Origin: Terebella lapidaria
Lineage: Eukaryota > Annelida > Polychaeta > Terebellida > Terebellidae
Reading direction: 5' to 3'
Assembly (NCBI GenBank): GCA_949152475.1
Contig: OX424555.1
Location: forward strand, 60,493,977-60,557,976
Length of the DNA stretch: 64,000 bases
Below are positions 1 through 10,148 of this stretch, one piece after another (the first letter of the stretch is position 1; each line of letters begins with the position of its first letter). A program made the translations under genes and the position numbers. The notes under the pieces were generated by a model that saw only the letters and a list, made by a program, of their open reading frames with translations, was not told the origin of the DNA and did no database searches.

Positions 1-110
1 CCTACAAAATGGACATCAGTGTTAGTCCTACAGTTAAACATTTGCCTGATTTCAAAACTATGCTAGTATACAGTTATGCACACTGTCACCAAGCGTTCAG
101 CATGACTTAC

Positions 111-224
111 TAGTCTCGCAGTCTGTGCCCTCGAAGCCGGCCGGACAGGCGCACGTGTAAGTCGACGCCCCGTCCGTACACGTGCCTCCGTTCTGACAAG
201 GGTCCACGTAACACTCATCCGTCT
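111..224 (-). CDS. Exon: EGF module 6 (calcium-binding type)
   Basis: [16 protein letters not shown], then [10 protein letters not shown] (hydroxylation pattern present) and GFEGTDC. The donor TA|GTAAGT at 110 shows that the gene continues to the left beyond the window. Acceptor CTGACAG is phase 1. Confidence 0.88.
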
Positions 225-3200
225 CTGTCAGACGTAAGGTAATCGGGAATTTATTCCGTGCAATGGAGGTCAAAACTGATGCGTCACACGATGAAGTAAA
301 GTGGACTGGCACCCCCAAGCATTCGTACTAAAATGTTCCATTATTATAATGTATGGTTATAGCACATGTCCACGTGAGCTCTATACACTGACCCTCACAA
401 AGTGTGCCGATGAAACCGCCGACACAGACACAACTGTGACCTACGGCCGGAGGGGTCAGGTCCTGACATGTGCCGCCGTTCTGACACGGATCGCTGTTAC
501 AGGTCGACGTATCTGTCAGAAAACAGAGTGGTCATCAAGCTAATCATAAGGCTTTGCAAGGCAATTTCTTTTACATAGCCTACAGCAAATGCTGAGTTCG
601 TACAACAAATAAAAATACACATGCGCTGGTTAACACCGCTGCAACAAACATAGATTTGTAACTTTTTTCAACCCAATCTAACATAAACTATTGTTTTGAT
701 CGTACGACCAACAGTACGCGGTAGCTCCCGGCTGACAGCGGAGGAGAGGACACTGAACACAAACCTTGACACTCCGTACCCGCCCAGCCGCTGACACACT
801 GACACGTGTACCCGTTGATGGTGTCGTTACAGGTTCCCCCATTCTGACATGGGTTGCTGTCGCATTCATCTACGTCTGTCGACATGCAAAATGACGATGT
901 GACGAAACATTGAGATTATCATCAACTGTGACCCAAATATATAATCACACTATACACAAGGCGTGACCTGTCCAGTGGGCATTATTTCCCACAAGGGGAT
1001 GGAACGATCGTTACACTGACCTTGCTCGCAGGTCACCCCAGTGTATCCTTGGACACAGCCACAATCAAACATGTCAAAGTGATCCACACAGCTACCGCCG
1101 TTCTGGCAAGGGTTGCTATCACACTCGTTCACTTCTGTAACAGCCAGGTATTTGTACACACGATGTATGGATAACGAATATATTAACATGAAAGGTATAT
1201 GTAAATCCACCGGTTTAACTCAAGAAAGCTCTGACCAGTTTGACAGTAGGTGTCGTTCCATCCACTCAAACATGCACAGTCAAACAAGTCGCCGATATCA
1301 TCTGTACAGTTGCCGTCATTCTGGCATGTAACCACGCCGTCACAGAGATCAATATCTGGGATACACACAATACAATGATATCAGTATCAGGCACAAAACA
1401 CAAAACATCAGTTTGACTATTTAGCAGAGATCTGATAACTTACCGAACTGGCAGAACGTGCCGGTATACAGACTGGGACAGGTGCACACGAAGTTATTTT
1501 TGGGAGAGGAGCTGTATACCTCAGCACATGTACCTCCGTTCATGCAGGGGTGGGACTGACACGCTGCAACACAATAATAATGACACCAAGATCTTCCAAC
1601 ATCTTGACATAATACTTGTCTTCAGTTTAGTCACTTGCGCCTCGGTTAGGTCTATCCAATATGAAAGAAAATGTGAATCATATAAACGGAGAATACTGCT
1701 CGATGTGCAAGCTTAGCTGAATGGAAAAAATTCTGTATTTACCGTAATATCTTACTATTCCTTGCACAAGGTAATCCTTGCAGTCGCCAGTACTTGTGAA
1801 GGTCTGGACCGTTCCTACATTTGTTATGTGGGAGTTAGACTGTACTGCCATGTCCTGGGTCTCCGAGGCCCCATCTGCTTCAGTATAAGAACAACTGACT
1901 GAGAATACTGGTATGGGTGAAGTCCCAGTGAACGAAATTCCAACCAAGTCATCCCTTAGAACGTCGAACTCATCACTTTCAACGTCTTCTAGGTGGTAAC
2001 CAGAGGATGACGGGGAGACCGGTGTCGATTTGACCAGTTCATATTCGTTTGTTGTGCCAGTCGGACGCCATATCTGGAGGTGGACATTTCCAGAGGATTG
2101 AGTGTAGTATGACCAAGCTATCAGTTTTCCATCGTCCAGGATTCTGGCGAGTCCCAGGAAGAGGATCGTGTTGGTTGATTCTGTTGATCCGCCGCCCAGG
2201 ATAGCACTCTCCTCACGCTTTGGTCGCGGCATGCCGGTAATTTCTGTGCATGGAAATGTATATCGTCGGGACAGTTCAGTTCGCTCAATGACCATAGAAC
2301 GAGGTAACGCCTATGACAAATAAGAATATCTCACAGAATAACGTAAATCGACAATACACTGACCGCCGATGAATATCCCGAATGCATTCACTTCCTCCAG
2401 GTTGAATCCTTCGACTACTGGGTCGGTTTTGTAGATGAGGATATATTGGCCTGTGGGTGGGGTACTACAAGTGTAATCCCCCTCTCTGACCGTCCTTTCA
2501 CCTTTAAGCAAATTGGTCGAGCCCTGGCTGGCACACAAGTCATACCCGGTCCTGTCCAGGTTAACCGGCGAGAAGTAGTACCCGACACTGATATCAAACG
2601 AGTGCAGATACAGGTAATTATCTGAAAGTATATCGATGAAACGTTTGCCCGCAATATATGTATAATATCATGTGTTTTTGATAACATTGGGTTGATATTT
2701 GTTGTCGAGGCAACGATTTACAAATCTTTCCTTATATACAGAATCCTCCATGAAACACGCATGATTTTTTTTTCAAAATTCCGAGCACGGTTTTCATATT
2801 CATAACGCTGGCGGATAATGACAGGCCAACAAAAAGTAATGTTTGCGCGGATTGACATCATCTATGCGTTCATGATAATTTCCACAGATATAAGGCCTAT
2901 GAGGCCTACGAAAAAAAGCAATTTGCACGAATGCCAATGTATTGAGCAGAGGTAGAGCTCGTCCCAATCACCTGTTTTCACCCCTGAAGGTAAACGTTGC
3001 ATTTGCATTTGTTTTTAATATGTGCTAATGTATTAAAATGACCTAATATTGCCGTATGGGAACTATTTAGAGTTCCCACGAAACCCTAGTGTCAACGTTA
3101 TGTTTGCTCATAACATAATCAGTTGTCCAGTCGTAATACACATCATTGTATAGGGTGTTTTATAAAAGAAAGCAGAAATGCACAGACCAAGCAGCGAAAC

Positions 3201-6200
3201 AAGGCTAATATTACAGACGCATAATATTCATTGAAACAATTGTAAATTAGCCCTTTTTATGAATTGCCAAAAATTCTGATGAATACCAGATCATAATAAG
3301 ATATATGTGCTACGATAACTGCTGAAAGCGCGCAACACCAAGACACAAACGAGAGCTGCGCTGTGTGCCATCAAACACGCACTGGAGTACATCAAGTTGG
3401 ACGCTTTGAATAATTAACACTGATTACTTTGTGCTTCAGCTGCTCTGCGGCTTGTGGATCGTCTGCATACACGAAGCCTTTCAATTTACCCCCACAAATG
3501 AACACATAGCACCAAGGGTGCTGTAGCTTACCGGCAAACATGCTATTGAGCTATAATATACAGAAAATAGTCTGAGGTCAAGTTCAACGTCATCAACAGA
3601 CCCAGCACATATGGTTCACTATATGTATATATGACCCTGATACAACCATAAGGTCCATCTGTCTTCACTTACAAAGTACATGCTAAATGCGGCCTGGAGA
3701 TTCACCACTCAAGGTCATCTGGAGTCAAGTTCGAAATCACAAATAGACCCATCTTACATGACTTCCTATATGCTTATAATACATTCCTTGCTTCTATCTA
3801 CAATGACTAATGCCTGCACAGGCCAACTTACACATTCCAGCTCAGATGTGACCTGGAAGTTTACCACTCAAGCTCAGCTGAGGTAAAGTTCAAGGTCACA
3901 AAAAGGTCCAATATATATGACTTCCCATATAATCACAATACAAACTACATGCGTTTGGTCCGCAGAGGTCTACTCACATATTTCAGGTCAAACATGACCA
4001 TATGATTTACCACTCAAGGTCTTCTGAGGTCAACCTCAAGGTCATTAAAAGATACAGCACATATGATCCCCTATATACTCACAATACAAACCTATGATCT
4101 ACAAGCGTATCTGCAGAGGCCAATTTACTCGTACAGGTTCCAGTTTAGACGTGACCTTGAGACTTGAGGTGAATTTCAAGGTCACCAACAAATCTATCAT
4201 ACATGACTTCCTATATGCTCAAAATACATTCCTAAGCTCTATCTACAAGATTAATATCTGTAAGGCAATTTTACACATTTCAAGTCGGATGTGACCTTGA
4301 GGTTTAACACTCAAGGTCATCCGAGGTCAATTTCGAGGTCAGCAAAAGATTCACCACATATGGTTTCCTATATGCTCATCATTCAAACCAAAGCTCTACT
4401 TGCAAGCGTTCTCTCCCCAGAGACCAATTTGTGCATTTCAGCCCATTCTTTAGAGCCTACAATTCGGGCCGTTCGAGTGATTTGGGACCATCTTTATACA
4501 CATTACGAATGGCTCAAAAAAGCATGCTTGTACAGAATTGAAACAAAAAGTTATCACGTCAATTTTGAGAAAAGTATTTGTCAAGTTTGAAATTATGTCA
4601 ACTTGGCCACTCTTGGCACTAAAATGACCGCCAATCAACCGAAAACGATTCAATCCAAAAACAAATAAAGAAAAGTTTTCTAGATATTGGGCCAAGGTAT
4701 GTTTTGACAAATTTATAGGAAAATTCATCACGCCAAAAAAAATTTACGGACCCGGACGGACAGACGACAGACGATAGACGGACGACGGACGAAAACCATG
4801 ACAATAGCTGATCGGTCCGAATAAGGCCGGTAAGCTAACAAAATGTATGGTTTCATCAGCAACTGCATGTACAGCTCATGTCAGCATGGTGAAATTCATC
4901 AGATCTTTGTGGATGATATGCTTTCCCATGGTCTGTGACCCCTCGATCTGATTTACGTGACCTCCTCGACCTGATTTATGACCTCGATATTATTATCAAA
5001 TTCGAAAGTACTATGTATGCAGACAGTCCACGAACCACAGAACAACCTAAGCATAAGTAGCAAACATCCATCCTGATGGACCCGAACGCATGCCCGATGA
5101 CATATAGCGCCACACTGGTCTACTTCTCAACAGCACGCGACTCCAGCACCTATAGCAACATTATCTTGTTGTCTCCCCGCAGGGGAGACTTCTTAAACGC
5201 TCTGAGATTCCCATGCCGCAAATACTCTTCGACTGGGGGGAAAACCTGGTTTCAAAGAGAAAATACATTAAACGTGTTTTCTACAGAGCTCGAAATAAAT
5301 AATTCAGTTAATTAATGTATTCTGACGAATATTTTCGTCGAAGGGAGCAATTTTTTCGCCACTATCGCCGATTCACGTGAACATTAGGCTAGCGTGTCGG
5401 CTGGATTTGAGAATAAATACATAACAACGGTGTGCATTCAGTCAACCAGGTATCACTTTTGTCCCTACTGTCCAGCCATTTCTCACTTCTCACGTTTATA
5501 CTTTATGTCAGTGTCTAATTTTCCTTGTTTTGGAGCAGTAAAACTAGCACGTTTGTTGCGTTCTATTTTCTGACTGCATCTTTACTTTTAACAATCATAC
5601 GCATTTAGTTTTCGCTGTCCCACGACCACCTAATTTTTTCGAGTGCGGAAGATTGAGAACCGTGGTAGCCTATTGATGGTTGGCAATGTGTAAAAGTCGG
5701 AATGGGTTCCGAGTTCAACACCACTGCCTTCAACATTGATATTTAGGTGCTTATAACTATTTCGACGGTACTCAAATTTAGTAGACACTTCTCATATCGC
5801 ATATAATGTCGCCTATTTGTACACTATTGAACAAAAACAATTTTACGAATATATTGATTTTTGGACCGAAAATGGTGTTGAATTTTATAAACACCTTGCT
5901 ATTTTTTTTGGCGTACTCTATCAGGGACTACGTTTCATCAGTGTTCATACGAACTAGGCCTATACGGTACCAATTGCTTTCACATCGGTATTCGTCCTGC
6001 ATGGACATCGTATGTGCGCATGCTAAAAATGAACGCGCCATTGACTTCTTTCATTCGGGGAGATCTGGTGTGATTCTTGTATTATATTATTTGTTATTCG
6101 GTGGCATTCTCTGGTAACTAATGAGAGTGAGGGCGGTTAACGATCTACAATGAATAGTGTGCATCCGTGAGCGTGTTTCCCGTGCTCAATCTGAATATCT

Positions 6201-8021
6201 CCACCGCACTGTCTCATGAAACACCCTGTAGGATAGAATTTCGACAAATGTCCGCTTTAGTGAAAGGTGCTAGCGGCCATTCGAGATTTTCTCCAAAATA
6301 ATCAAGGAGAATATTTTTCCAGCTGTTGGACTGCCTTTCACAAGAGCTTTTGGTTGCTCAGTTTGATATTGCCAGGTTGACCAATCTGTCTGTCACGCCT
6401 ATGGAAACTGTATGCAAACCCAAGTAGCATGTATTGTCAACAGAGAACCTGAAAACATGCTAGGGGAGTTACCATTTGATCAGGAAAACCCAGAAAATGA
6501 TGACACGATAATTACAAGCTATTATTCCCAAATGACTCACTTGAGCCAACCACCCATTTTAGCTATATTAAAAATAGTTTCATTCAAATAAATAATTGAA
6601 GGGTAGATCTATTCTTGGATAAATTCGATTTGGTATGACTATTTGCGACAGATCATGTAGTCTTTTCGACACCATATCCCATACCCAATCACTTATGTAG
6701 TAACTATATTTGCGTATTTCATACGAAATACATCGAAACTATATTCTACGAACAATCATTTAATTAATGCCATACCGCCATCAGCATTGGAAGTATTTGG
6801 CGGAGTACCAATGTATTACTCCTCATCATATCCCGATCGGGTGCCTATTGGGGTCGTCCAACATATTTACTTACAGTCTGATCCTAGGTTTTGTTCTTGG
6901 ATGTTGTCTACAACGACGCGCTCGATAGTGTAGATGTACTTCAGCTCCACTGCCCACCAGGGATTGGACGTCGGGACAGCCGCGAAAAAGCCAAAATAGG
7001 CATCGTTTGCCGGGGACCACGAATCTATTGCCTTTTGAGGTGTCATCAATGTCCCACCAATATCCAGCGGGGGTGATCCGAATGCTCGTCCGGATGTAGT
7101 AAGGGTATCTGGGTGGGGAGGGAGGGGGGGGGGACACACAAATGTGGATCACTTATTTGTCAATGCTCAGGGCAGGAAGACAATATAGGTGTGCATGATA
7201 GACAATGGCAAACACTTACCACATGTACCACTCTCTTGATATGCGGTATCGCTCCAACAGAAAGGTGGGCTTCCCGTCGAGTAAAAACATCCGAAAAACA
7301 TGACTTGGTTGTAGTCTCTCGAATTAGCGGGGCTGAAGCCTGATGTTTTATCATGTGGAAATGTAGGGCTTTCACACTTGCCCCACTTCCCTCGTGCCAC
7401 AGCACTGTTAACATTGATACTGGTAAATTGAACCATGTCTCCATATGCCATATCTGTATGGGAATCAAAACACAAAAATGGTTGTTAGTGAGGACTTGAG
7501 TCACTGAACGTTGCGATATTGTATGAGAACGCTGTCGACTCACGTTGCTCCATACAGTAACCGATGAGATTTGGGTTGGCGTCGATGTCGGCCACGAGAC
7601 CACAGAACGGCCGGTGGAGCCGGTCTCCAGTCGGGTCTGACGAGTGGCGGTAACAACCGTGGTACTCTACTCCGTTGTAGATGTACGGAAAATGGCAGTG
7701 GGTGTACTGGGAGGAAGGGGCGTCGTACACACGCACTGTCAAATTGCAATGTGATAGTCATATGTCGTTTAACCGGTCAATTTCAATATACTGCTTATAT
7801 AGCTTTTCAATCTAGCTACAGACCTGACAGTTTGCACCAGCCCCAGAGTCCGTCCGTGTCCACGTCAGAAGTCGTACCACACCAGGGCCGGCCGTACTCT
7901 GTGTGCGCCTCTACGCAGGTTGTCCAGCTGATTCCCTTGTAGATGAAGGGGAAGACACATGGTGCCTCTCCACCTGTCTCGTCCGTAGAATCTATCGGCC
8001 AAGACGTGATCAGCGCCCCGA
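111..8021 (-). CDS. Mosaic extracellular protein gene (FN2-FN2-Cys-rich-F-type lectin-unknown-EGF x6), partial, 12 exons
   Basis: Twelve minus-strand exons (8021-7824, 7735-7544, 7453-7220, 7108-6875, 2621-2364, 2243-1743, 1563-1444, 1355-1236, 1134-1021, 875-765, 512-393, 224-111) all begin after AG and end before GT. All junctions are phase 1, and the joined 2316 nt (772 codons) read through without a stop. This continuity is the main support for one gene. Order of parts: two FN2 modules, a Cys-containing segment, the two halves of an F-type-lectin/FA58C-like domain, a 167-residue unknown segment, six EGF modules. Symmetrical 1-1 exons are the known signature of shuffled extracellular domains, so a secreted or cell-surface product is inferred, probably binding glycans or matrix. 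No signal peptide, promoter, stop codon or poly(A) signal was found. The 3' end lies beyond position 1, and 5' exons may lie above 8.2 kb. The 4.25 kb intron carries a hairpin-ended repeat. The exact start of the 2243 exon is the weakest border. Confidence 0.85.
393..512 (-). CDS. Exon: EGF module 5
   Basis: The module begins [13 protein letters not shown] and ends FIGTLC. The calcium signature is lost (TST in place of DxDE) and the middle loop has a PPAVG insertion before SCVCVGG, so it does not fit the hydroxylation pattern. Acceptor TTCTGACAG and donor GTCAGT are phase 1. Confidence 0.85.
765..875 (-). CDS. Exon: EGF module 4 (calcium-binding type)
   Basis: [16 protein letters not shown], then [10 protein letters not shown] (perfect hydroxylation pattern) and GWAGTEC. 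It is the most canonical module of the array, with all calcium-ligand positions present. Acceptor CGACAG and donor GTTTGT are phase 1. Confidence 0.9.
1021..1134 (-). CDS. Exon: EGF module 3 (calcium-binding type)
   Basis: [16 protein letters not shown], then a loop [10 protein letters not shown] that fits the Asn/Asp beta-hydroxylation pattern C-x-(D/N)-x4-(F/Y)-x-C, then GYTGVTC. These are features of calcium-binding EGF modules that stiffen rod-like arrays. Borders are TTACAG and GTCAGT, phase 1. Confidence 0.88.
1236..1355 (-). CDS. Exon: EGF module 2
   Basis: The translation [17 protein letters not shown], then [15 protein letters not shown], is a six-cysteine EGF module. The loop between the first two cysteines is one residue longer than in modules 4-6, and NGG has become NDG. 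The N-terminal DID is close to a calcium-binding signature, though the expected Glu is Leu. Borders are CCCAG and GTCAGA. Confidence 0.82.
1444..1563 (-). CDS. Exon: EGF module 1 (non-calcium type)
   Basis: The six cysteines read [12 protein letters not shown], then a long loop before [14 protein letters not shown]. There is no D-x-D-E calcium signature. The central loop is longer than in the other five modules. Acceptor TTGTTGCAG and donor GTAAGT are phase 1. It is the first EGF after the unknown 167-residue segment. Confidence 0.82.
1743..2243 (-). CDS. Exon: 167-residue segment, unrecognised domain
   Basis: This is the largest exon. It runs from an acceptor at CATGCACAG (chosen because it is the only phase-1 AG that keeps the frame with the exon before it) to donor GTAAAT. 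Recognisable blocks are [45 protein letters not shown] and [10 protein letters not shown]. The pattern (short strands, W in the first third, Q-x-W-R-P, then D-D-L-V-G-I) suggests a compact beta domain, and I recall similar strings in other invertebrate mosaic proteins, but I cannot name a family. Two or three cysteines are present. It links the lectin domain to the EGF array. Confidence 0.7.
2364..2621 (-). CDS. Exon: F-type lectin / FA58C-like domain, second half
   Basis: The 86-codon exon contains [35 protein letters not shown] and [10 protein letters not shown]. These match the C-terminal half of F-type lectins: a Cys followed by P-x-TG-R/Q-Y-(V/I)-x-I, ending in L-x-(E/C)-V-(E/N)-(V/A)-(Y/F)-G. 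Acceptor ACTTTCAG and donor GTCAGT are phase 1. Combined with the exon at 6875-7108 the domain is about 164 residues, close to family length. The calcium and sugar ligands are not clearly conserved. Confidence 0.75.
3508..4837 (+). mobile_element. Hairpin-ended repeat element, copy 1 (in the lectin intron)
   Basis: The left end is a small stem-loop (AGCACC-AAG-GGTGCT, 3508-3522) followed by TAGCTTACCGGC (3524-3535). The right end is GCCGGTAAGCTA (4826-4837), its exact inverted complement, which also pairs imperfectly with TAGCTGATCGGTCC just upstream to form a terminal hairpin. Just inside the right end is a GGACGGACGACGGACG-rich tract and ACCATG. No coding potential is evident, so it is non-autonomous. 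Three other copies share both ends (8832, 57106, 58632). The interior is mostly the 150-bp tandem repeat described separately. Confidence 0.75.
3560..4440. repeat. Tandem repeat of about 150 bp inside element copy 1
   Basis: Five to six diverged units each contain a 'CACTCAAGGTCATCTGAGG' type block followed by TCAAGTTCAAGGTCA, then CACATATGACTTCCTATATG. Blocks start near 3707, 3868, 4012, 4160 and 4309, giving spacings of about 144-161 bp. The frequent AGGTCA and TGACCT words come from the repeat, so I do not read them as separate hormone-receptor sites. Confidence 0.7.
4838..6874. other. Intronic DNA, no gene recognised
   Basis: This is the remainder of the 4.25 kb lectin intron. Short open frames near 5.1 and 5.8-6.1 kb have no recognisable domain or splice structure. 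I see no terminal repeats or tandem arrays. Confidence 0.5.
6875..7108 (-). CDS. Exon: F-type lectin / FA58C-like domain, first half
   Basis: After a C-rich acceptor tract (ACCCAG) the exon reads through [20 protein letters not shown] near its centre. This is the PWW-x-V-(D/E)-L ... Y-x-I-x-x-V-V-V core of F-type (fucolectin) and discoidin-fold domains. The preceding strand ends in KAIDSW, where family members have A-(V/I)-DG. The fucose-binding histidine usual in this region is not visible, so sugar binding is uncertain. The donor is GTAAGT at 6874. The second half of the fold is in the next exon, 4.25 kb away, and the split codon (T|AT) reads Tyr. Confidence 0.75.
7220..7453 (-). CDS. Exon: Cys-containing segment of unknown type
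   Basis: This 78-codon exon has acceptor CATACAG and donor GTAAGT, both phase 1 and in frame with its neighbours. It has four cysteines, with local contexts WGKCESP, FFGCFYS, PFCWSDT and SGTC. It resembles neither EGF nor standard FN2. The spacing and a 'PFCW' motif leave a remote FN2 or lectin-linker relationship open. It lies between FN2 and the lectin domain, so it is probably extracellular. No function is proposed. Confidence 0.65.
7544..7735 (-). CDS. Exon: fibronectin type II module 2
   Basis: The residues [17 protein letters not shown], then RPFCGLV and IGYCMEQ, fit an FN2 module with the Trp before the third Cys replaced by Phe. The spacing between Cys 2 and Cys 3 is longer than usual. 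Acceptor TTGACAG before 7735 and donor GTGAGT after 7544 are both phase 1. It follows module 1 after an 88-nt intron, which suggests tandem duplication of an FN2 exon. Sequence divergence from module 1 is large, so the duplication is old. Confidence 0.78.
7824..8021 (-). CDS. Exon: fibronectin type II module 1
   Basis: The translation contains [17 protein letters not shown], then GRPWCGTT and DGLWGWCKL. This matches the FN2 pattern C-x-FPF-x-Y-x-G-x(3)-C ... WC-x-T ... WG-x-C with all four cysteines. FN2 modules in known proteins bind collagen or other matrix ligands. The donor is after CTGTCAG at 7824. The acceptor at 8022 (CACATTCAG) is the only phase-1 choice, but the frame stays open upstream to about 8235 and the extra residues look protein-like, so a longer exon with another phase is possible. 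About 15-25 residues before the first Cys form a linker rich in Asp and Gly. Confidence 0.8.
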
Positions 8022-8244
8022 CTGAATGTGCAAAGCGGTCATACACGTGAAATTGCAGTCCAGTGATATTGAACTGATAATATAGCTGACTTGAAAAGTA
8101 TGCACAGTAAAGTGTACGTTGCCAAAAATTGTGTTGGAAAATAACGCTGTAGTAGGCTAGTAGCAGTCTGAAAAATACGTTAGTGAAAACGGTTAAGTCC
8201 CCGATGGATAACAAAAAATGTACTAGAACTATCAACTCATTGTA

Positions 8245-8421
8245 CAGTGGTCCCCCTCAGATAAGACCTACCCTTCTGCCACAAAATTAAGGTCTTATTT
8301 AAGGGGATGTCTTATTAGAGGGGTTCATTTACATGTTACAGTCATTCTAGCGCCACAAGAAAAAGTATTTACAGAGGGGGAAGTCTTTCTTGAGGGGGGT
8401 CTTATCTGAGGGGTACCACTG
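8245..8421. mobile_element. 177-bp MITE with CAGTGG terminal inverted repeats
   Basis: The left end CAGTGGTCCCCCTCAGATAA and the right end (complement CAGTGGTACCCCTCAGATAA) are inverted over about 26 bp with one mismatch, continuing into AGACC. The interior repeats the words 'aaggtcttatt' and 'aggggatgtcttatt'. A TA precedes the left end, and the right flank has TG then TA. TA targets and CAG termini fit Tc1/mariner/pogo-type MITEs (family assignment inferred). It lies about 220 bp 5' of the first visible exon of the mosaic gene. Confidence 0.8.
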
Positions 8422-8831
8422 TGTATCGCTTTGAGTAAAATTAACCGTTATGAACAGCAGTCTTCGTTAAAATAAGAACATGAATGGCGAACACTTTCAC
8501 AAAAATCGAGCCATTTTATTAAAAAATAAAATAGCTTAAGCGCTAAGATAGGTTACTGGACAATGGTAACTTGACAAAGTCCAAGAAGTCTTCAGTTTGA
8601 TAACCGTTTTGAGGATTCAATGACATTGTTTGTCAAATCTAAGGGCTGCTCATGTGTGTGCGTTTTTTCTGAGCTTCGATGTTAGAGCATTTGATAGAAA
8701 ATAGTCGTTGTTGATATAAAAAGGTCATTTGACTTTTCAGGGTCATTAGATATCAAACTTAAGGTGACCACTGAAGTCTATATTCTTTACGAACGTCAGC
8801 ATAGAGATAAAACGAGAAGAAAAAAAAACAT

Positions 8832-10148
8832 ATCACCAAAGGTGATGTAGCTTACCGGCAGATCATGAGAATTGCACAGAGTATTGATTTTACACAATGT
8901 AACTTGGTACACTGATCTTCATCTCTATTGTCAAAACATGTTCGTAAATGTTACCGAACACACATTTTCTGTATGGACTATAATACGAACTTAAGTAATA
9001 TATTAACAGACCGTCGATTCAAAGACAACAAAACAAAACACACATTACAAAGATACATAGGGAGAATCTTAAACATTTTGAGAAAAATTGTCTGAATAGA
9101 GTTTGCGAGAATGGCTGCCATAGACAAAAATCATCGTTTTTTACGAAAAAAAAGGTCATTTTGACGTTCCCAGGTCATTGAAAGTCCAATTCAAGGTCAC
9201 CATTCAAACCGCAATATATGATTTCCCATTTGAATGTGAAAAATACTTAGGCTCTATCTTGAAGTAGTCTAGGAGTTTACTCCGCAATTTTCCAAGTCCA
9301 AGAAATATTTCAATGGCCAAAAAAATTGTTTTATTGGAAATGGATCAAAACAAATAGTGACTTGATTTGGGACAACGAATTTTTTTTTCTGCCGACCCGT
9401 CAAAAAATCAAAATGGCCGCCACACACAGACCGTCAATTCAAAGAACACAAAACTTATACACATCACAAAGGTACATAAGAAGAATCTTATGCATAATTT
9501 TGAGGAAAACTGTCTTTGTGGATTTTGAGAAAATGGCGATCAAACACAAAAATCCGGTGTTTTTTTACAAAGAAAGGTCGTTTTGATTTCCCATTTGAAT
9601 GTACCAATACTTAGGCTCTATCTTGAAGTGTTCTAGGAGTTTACTCCGCAAAGCTCCTATTGTGAAATAAAAATTGCATGAAAAAGTCCAAAAAGTCCAA
9701 ACAATTTTTCAAAAGCTAAAAAAAGTGTTGTTTTTTTTTGCTGGAAATGGCTCAAAACGAATAGTGACTTGATTTGGGGAAAAAAATTTCACCGACGTCA
9801 GAAAATCAAAATGGCCGCCACACGCAGACTGGCGATTCAAGGGCAGCGAAACTTATACCTATCATATAGGTACATGAGGGGAATGTTTTAAAACAAAAAT
9901 CTCAAAACTGTTCAGACAGTTTTTGAAAAAAAATGGCCATCAAAGTCCAAAATTGGCCATTTTTCGGCAAAAACGATTAAATAAAAAAACGAAAAAATAG
10001 TCTCAGGGTATCATCCAAGGAATAATTTTTTTAAATTCATCAAGGCAAAAATAAGTTAGTTGCCGGACGGACGACGGACGGACAGACGTCGGGCGACGGA
10101 CGAAAAACCATGAAAATAGCTTATCGGCCCATAAGTACTGGTAAGCTA
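8832..10148 (+). mobile_element. Hairpin-ended repeat element, copy 2
   Basis: The left hairpin is ATCACC-AAA-GGTGAT (8832-8846), in which one stem pair differs from the AGCACC...GGTGCT of the other copies on both sides at once. TAGCTTACCGGC follows at 8848-8859. The right end has TAGCTTATCGGCCC (10117-10130) and GGTAAGCTA (ends 10148), preceded by the GGACGGACG-type tract and AACCATG. The interior contains two copies of a block ending 'ATACTTAGGCTCTATCTTGA' (near 9240 and 9600) and 'AAAATGGCCGCCACAC'. No coding frame of note. Confidence 0.78.

Noticed and set aside
3560..4440. Many AGGTCA/TGACCT half sites, as in nuclear receptor elements
   Set aside because: They are part of a 150-bp tandem repeat, with inconsistent spacing.
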